Virus record (IMG/VR): IMGVR_UViG_3300045933_000005 | Coordinates: 1 to 25,935 of that record | From: a virus | DNA: 25,935 nucleotides | Direction: 5' to 3' (one strand) | Shown: positions 23,467 through 25,935 of the stretch, one piece after another | Numbering within the stretch: the first letter of the stretch is position 1 | Layout of the letters: each line of letters opens with the position of its first letter | Program-made: the position numbers and the translations under genes | The notes under the pieces: generated by a model | Told to the model about the DNA's origin: nothing | What the model saw: only the letters and a program-made list of their open reading frames with translations | Database searches by the model: none

Positions 23467-24298
23467 GTAGTGCGGTTGACAGTTCAGTAGGAGTTAATTG
23501 TTTAGGTTCTTGCTGGGCTGAGCGCACCGCTCTGTAGACGGGGTGCGTAAGCACTGTTTGGAGTCGGTTGTAAATGTCACCCTCTGCTTTCTGTCCTGCG
23601 TCGTCATAGTCCAACCACAACAAGACAGGGCAGTCCATCTTCTGTAGGAACTCGATGTGCTCGTCGTGAAGAGATGTTCCTAGGAGCGCAAGAGCGGTGA
23701 CATCTTCCACATCTTGAGCAATTCGGATGGCACTAAGCATGTCCTCCACTACAACAACCTGTTGAGGGTGCCCGTGACCCAAGCCGTGCGAAGCGAACAC
23801 AGGTTTCTTCGCTCCCTTGAAGGATACGTACTTCGGTCCTTTGACCAATCCCACGTTCCTGCCCTGCCAGAACAACAGCTCCCCACCATTAAAGACGGGC
23901 ACAATTACTCGTCCCCAACTTGGGGAGTAGCAGATGGAGTGAGCAAGGGTAGTGTGTTCAGTGACGTGGTGCTGGAACAGCCAGCCCCACGCCTCTGTAG
24001 GCCACTGCCTGGTGTCGTAGCAGCAGTCCTCAGGCAGCACCACCTTCGGTAGTTCAGGTGGTGTGTCTGCCAAGAACTCCGTCTCTATCGCGTCGTAGTC
24101 TCTGTAAGACCGACCAGGAACAGCGACTACCTTATGTCCGTTGCAGTGGTGACAGTAGGCCAGCACCCTGGTGCCGGTGTTCTTGATGTATAGGCGGCGC
24201 TTGGTGTCAGGGCCAGCAGGACAGTCGGCGTGGTTGACGTTTACCTGAATCCCAGGACGTGGGAGGTGGGGTTCGATGCAGCTCCACGGCAGGCGCAT
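23456..24298 (-). CDS. DNA primase (zinc ribbon plus TOPRIM)
   Basis: 280 residues from ATG 24298 with GAGG upstream. The N-terminal zinc site is HxxC/CxxC: His23, Cys26, Cys49 and Cys52 (HADC and YCHHC), with the first cysteine replaced by His relative to the T7 four-cysteine site. The TOPRIM part has VVVVEDMLSAIRIAQ with the catalytic Glu, and LLWLDYDDAG with the DxD pair. It makes RNA primers for lagging-strand synthesis. Overlap with the helicase start suggests the two are made together as a split version of T7 gp4. Confidence 0.92.
   Translation of the reverse strand: MRLPWSCIEPHLPRPGIQVNVNHADCPAGPDTKRRLYIKNTGTRVLAYCHHCNGHKVVAVPGRSYRDYDAIETEFLADTPPELPKVVLPEDCCYDTRQWPTEAWGWLFQHHVTEHTTLAHSICYSPSWGRVIVPVFNGGELLFWQGRNVGLVKGPKYVSFKGAKKPVFASHGLGHGHPQQVVVVEDMLSAIRIAQDVEDVTALALLGTSLHDEHIEFLQKMDCPVLLWLDYDDAGQKAEGDIYNRLQTVLTHPVYRAVRSAQQEPKQLTPTELSTALRGH
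23676..23687. repeat. Dispersed palindrome, one-mismatch copy
   Basis: GTTCCTAGGAGC in the primase gene; 11 of 12 positions match, and it falls in the spacing gap between the neighbouring exact copies. Confidence 0.55.
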
Positions 24299-24320
24299 GG
24301 TGCCCTCGTTCTTGTGCAGT

Positions 24321-24460
24321 ACAGGGATGTACGTCTTTTGCGAGGGTGTCGGTTGGACACCTGAAACGTGAAAAAGTTCCCACGTTTGTTGTCTAACTAC
24401 CTTTCGGTTTGTCCCCTAGTTTCAACGAGCCTGACACCTCGTCATAGTAGACAGGGATGT
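24321..24460. repeat. 10-bp direct repeat ACAGGGATGT, two copies beside attP
   Basis: Copies lie at 24321-24330 and 24451-24460, 130 bases apart; the second is 25 bases from the tRNA-His segment. Tyrosine-integrase attP sites often have short direct repeats as arm-type sites, so this pair is a candidate. Two copies of a 10-mer are weak evidence on their own. Confidence 0.35.
24345..24387. promoter_or_regulatory. Two tandem hairpins upstream of the primase gene
   Basis: GGTGTC (24345-24350) pairs with GACACC (24356-24361) around a five-base loop. Directly after, AAACGTG (24364-24370) pairs with CACGTTT (24381-24387) around a ten-base loop. They occupy the only gap between the primase and the upstream minus-strand gene. 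No T tract marks a terminator. They could be a processing site, a protein-binding site or part of the att region. Confidence 0.4.
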
Positions 24461-24962
24461 TCTTAGGCGTTGCTTCTAAAGGGGAAGCACTCGGATTGTG
24501 ATTCCGGTTGTCGCGGGTTCGAGTCCCGTCGTCCACCCCAAGTTTCTCATCGGAAACAACGACTAACGGAACTGATCTTTCGTTCCAAACCACTGTGTGT
24601 CTAAGATATTTGTTGGTGTCTAACGTCCACGGCTCAGGCTCCAGGGGTTGTTCCAACAACCCTGCGTCCTTCATCACCCTCGACAATGCAGCCATGAACC
24701 TCTTCTTTCCGAATCGGTTGTACATCATGCGCATGTTGCGCTCGATAATTTGTTCGTATGTGCCTCTGCCTTCGTACTGAAGTTGAGACACCTTATCCTT
24801 TAGCTCCATGCTATCGCAGGGGTTTAACCCTGGTGACTCCTCGTCTGTAGTGTTTGCTGGTTGTGCTGCTGTTGGTGTGTCCGAGTAGCGCTTGCGCATC
24901 AGCCACTGTTCGACTATCTGATCCGGACTTAGCCCGGATATCATGCTCACGAAATCGCTCAT
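24393..24962 (-). CDS. Unknown protein whose C-terminal coding region contains attP
   Basis: 189 residues from ATG 24962 with GGAG 11 bases upstream; the first 152 bases overlap the end of the integrase in another frame. The middle shows a helical segment (ELKDKVSQLQYEGRGTYEQIIERNMRMMYNRFGKKRFMAAL), given here as positions about 53-95, with many Arg/Lys/Met residues, perhaps DNA-binding. Residues around 143-160 read DGTRTRDNRNHNPS, the well-known false peptide of a translated tRNA on the opposite strand. The C-terminal 50 residues are therefore shaped by attP, and integration would swap them for host-derived codons. No family is recognised. It could be an excision/control protein. Confidence 0.55.
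   Translation of the reverse strand: MSDFVSMISGLSPDQIVEQWLMRKRYSDTPTAAQPANTTDEESPGLNPCDSMELKDKVSQLQYEGRGTYEQIIERNMRMMYNRFGKKRFMAALSRVMKDAGLLEQPLEPEPWTLDTNKYLRHTVVWNERSVPLVVVSDEKLGVDDGTRTRDNRNHNPSASPLEATPKNIPVYYDEVSGSLKLGDKPKGS
24486..24540 (+). other. attP: attP core: 3' part of a host tRNA-His gene
   Basis: The plus strand carries the anticodon arm TCGGA-TTGTGAT-TCCGG (anticodon GTG, histidine), the variable loop, a T arm with GGTTCGAGTCC, and an acceptor strand ending CGTCCAC-C-CCA with C73 and encoded CCA. The 5' half of the tRNA is absent, so this is not a functional tRNA gene. Its position 3' of the integrase is that of an attachment core which restores the host tRNA on integration. The exact left border of identity cannot be set without the host sequence. 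Confidence 0.85.
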
Positions 24963-25839
24963 ATCCCATCTCCACCCACTTCTTCATGGCGCGTTGCCAT
25001 GCACTCTTAAATCCACGTGAAGTGACTCGCCAGTAGGTGGTTGGGTGAACACTATCTCGATGATCTTGTTCACCAACAAGAGTTTCTTTAGCTGCGGGTC
25101 GATCAACCCTAAGTCTATGCACGCTCCCGACTGTGGTGCGTAGCGCCCACGTCCATCTGAACTCCAGAACCTGACGCTTTCGACTCTTTCCGATGTCGGC
25201 CCTGATTCCCCGCCCAGTTTCATTCGCACTAGACAACCTAAGAAGGTCACCCATACGTAGCCCGGTGAGGTATTTGAGTAGTACATAGGCACGGAGCCAA
25301 GGAGGACAGCATCGCTTGGCAAATTGTCGTCTTTCCCAATGCTCGACATAACGATCTCTCGCAGCTTCCTCGTTCCTAGGAACCTTGAAGCAGGGGTTGT
25401 CGGTCAGCTTGAATTTCTTGATGGCGTGGTTGTACGCCGCACTCAGTAGTGCCACCTCTCTGTTCGCACGAGTGGGTGCGCCTCGATCTTCGAGGTAGGT
25501 GGCTACGTCTTTGCGTTGTACTTCGTGCGCCTGGGCACCAGCGAAGTAGGTGCGCAGATAGGTGGCGTCGGTTTCGTAGTCGCTCTTGGTTCGCAACGCC
25601 AACCTACCTAGCTTGACACGTTCAGCGCAATGACGCAAATACTCGTCGAGTAGGGCAGCCACGCTGTTGGGTACAGACCCAGTCGTGGATACACCTGCCC
25701 ACTTAACACGAGCTGCCTTGTCCCACACCTTACCAAGAAGGTGCCACTTCTGCTCACGGTCTACGTAGTAGTAGGCACCATGCTTCTTGTACACCCTGTC
25801 AGGAAGGTTCTCAGGGTTGTGTTTTCTTCGCTGTCCCAT
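24811..25839 (-). CDS. int: Tyrosine recombinase (integrase), with probable internal frameshifts
   Basis: 342 residues. A SAM-like core-binding domain spans about residues 55-150. The catalytic domain has Arg195 (LTGLRMGDLL), Lys218 or Lys221 (GKSRKRQ), His299 and Arg302 (EHDIRAK), His321 (LLGHTNSS) and nucleophile Tyr331 (SKHYRR), so the active-site set is complete. It should integrate the phage at the tRNA-His gene via the nearby attP. Between about residues 239 and 270 (25029-25130) the frame reads poorly. The +1 frame there gives a smoother sequence (QLKKLLLVNK, FTQPPTGE) with about 71% GC at third positions against about 29%. Two compensating indels are likely, real or from sequencing. 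The start overlaps an upstream partial gene by 29 bases. Confidence 0.9.
   Translation of the reverse strand: MGQRRKHNPENLPDRVYKKHGAYYYVDREQKWHLLGKVWDKAARVKWAGVSTTGSVPNSVAALLDEYLRHCAERVKLGRLALRTKSDYETDATYLRTYFAGAQAHEVQRKDVATYLEDRGAPTRANREVALLSAAYNHAIKKFKLTDNPCFKVPRNEEAARDRYVEHWERRQFAKRCCPPWLRAYVLLKYLTGLRMGDLLRLSSANETGRGIRADIGKSRKRQVLEFRWTWALRTTVGSVHRLRVDRPAAKETLVGEQDHRDSVHPTTYWRVTSRGFKSAWQRAMKKWVEMGYERFREHDIRAKSGSDSRTVADAQALLGHTNSSTTSKHYRRGVTRVKPLR
25372..25383. repeat. Dispersed palindrome, CTAG-centred copy
   Basis: GTTCCTAGGAAC in the integrase gene between its two domains, read on the minus strand as V-P-R-N. Confidence 0.85.
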
Positions 25840-25935
25840 TTAGGTTCGCAACGTCTAGTGTGTTCATCATGTTGCTGAACATGTCGTGCATCTTCTTCAA
25901 CTCACCTTTGCCAACTGCGTTGTCGAAGGAATCTT
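25811..25935 (-). CDS. Partial gene at right edge (C-terminal 40 aa)
   Basis: An open frame enters from the right edge (first full codon at 25933) and stops at 25811, 29 bases inside the integrase gene. The visible 40 residues are helical and polar (GELKKMHDMFSNMMNTLDVA), ending in a short basic tail. The overlap with the integrase start follows the pattern of the rest of the operon, which supports a real gene. Nothing indicates its function. Confidence 0.5.
   Translation of the reverse strand, partial: DSFDNAVGKGELKKMHDMFSNMMNTLDVANLNGTAKKTQP

Noticed and set aside
24501-24545. DGTRTRDNRNHNP as a conserved protein motif
   Set aside because: It is the antisense translation of the tRNA-His 3' end, a known annotation artefact, and so marks attP rather than a protein domain.

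Overview
The window is part of a dsDNA tailed-phage genome. It looks like a short-tailed (podovirus-type, broadly T7-like) phage or prophage that encodes an integrase. The evidence is the ejection-protein set (small gp14-like protein, an 1880-residue protein with a zinc-protease motif, and a protein ending in a lytic transglycosylase domain), a T7-type replication set, and a tyrosine recombinase beside a copy of the 3' end of a tRNA-His gene. The tRNA copy carries C73 and a gammaproteobacterial-looking anticodon stem. I infer a gamma- or betaproteobacterial host rather than a typical alphaproteobacterium. Estimated GC is in the mid-50s per cent.

Layout. Positions 1-14613, plus strand: virion and lysis genes. 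In order these are a partial structural gene, a strong terminator, a small appendage-like protein, a 29-codon gene, two head-tail connector/adaptor candidates, a 1058-residue tail protein, a GNAT acetyltransferase, the internal (ejection) proteins and a T4-type lysozyme. Positions 14624-25935, minus strand: from the right edge, a partial gene, integrase, an unknown gene that contains attP, primase, DnaB-like helicase, family A DNA polymerase, a probable ssDNA-binding protein, a Cas4/RecB-like Fe-S exonuclease, a calcineurin-like phosphoesterase, two tiny genes, an HNH nuclease, a probable class II ribonucleotide reductase, a DUF3310 protein, two small unknowns and a holin. The two blocks converge at one hairpin terminator near 14640. 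Endolysin and holin therefore sit on opposite strands. Most neighbours in both blocks overlap by ATGA, GTGA or TAATG, so each block is probably one or a few operons. No gene-free stretch exceeds 300 bases; the largest is 15092-15212.

The minus block supplies nucleotides (RNR) and a complete replisome with a split primase and helicase. The plus block builds the tail and ejection machine. No RNA polymerase, terminase, portal or clear major capsid gene is visible here.

Two things stand out that the genes do not explain. First, the palindrome GTTCYTARGAAC occurs 13 times exactly, plus two one-mismatch copies, at about 1-3.5 kb intervals through both gene blocks; well under 0.01 copies would be expected by chance. 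Second, the largest intergenic gap holds a compact cloverleaf-forming element (15112-15204) that is not a recognisable tRNA, directly next to one of the palindromes. The integrase also appears to carry two compensating frameshifts.
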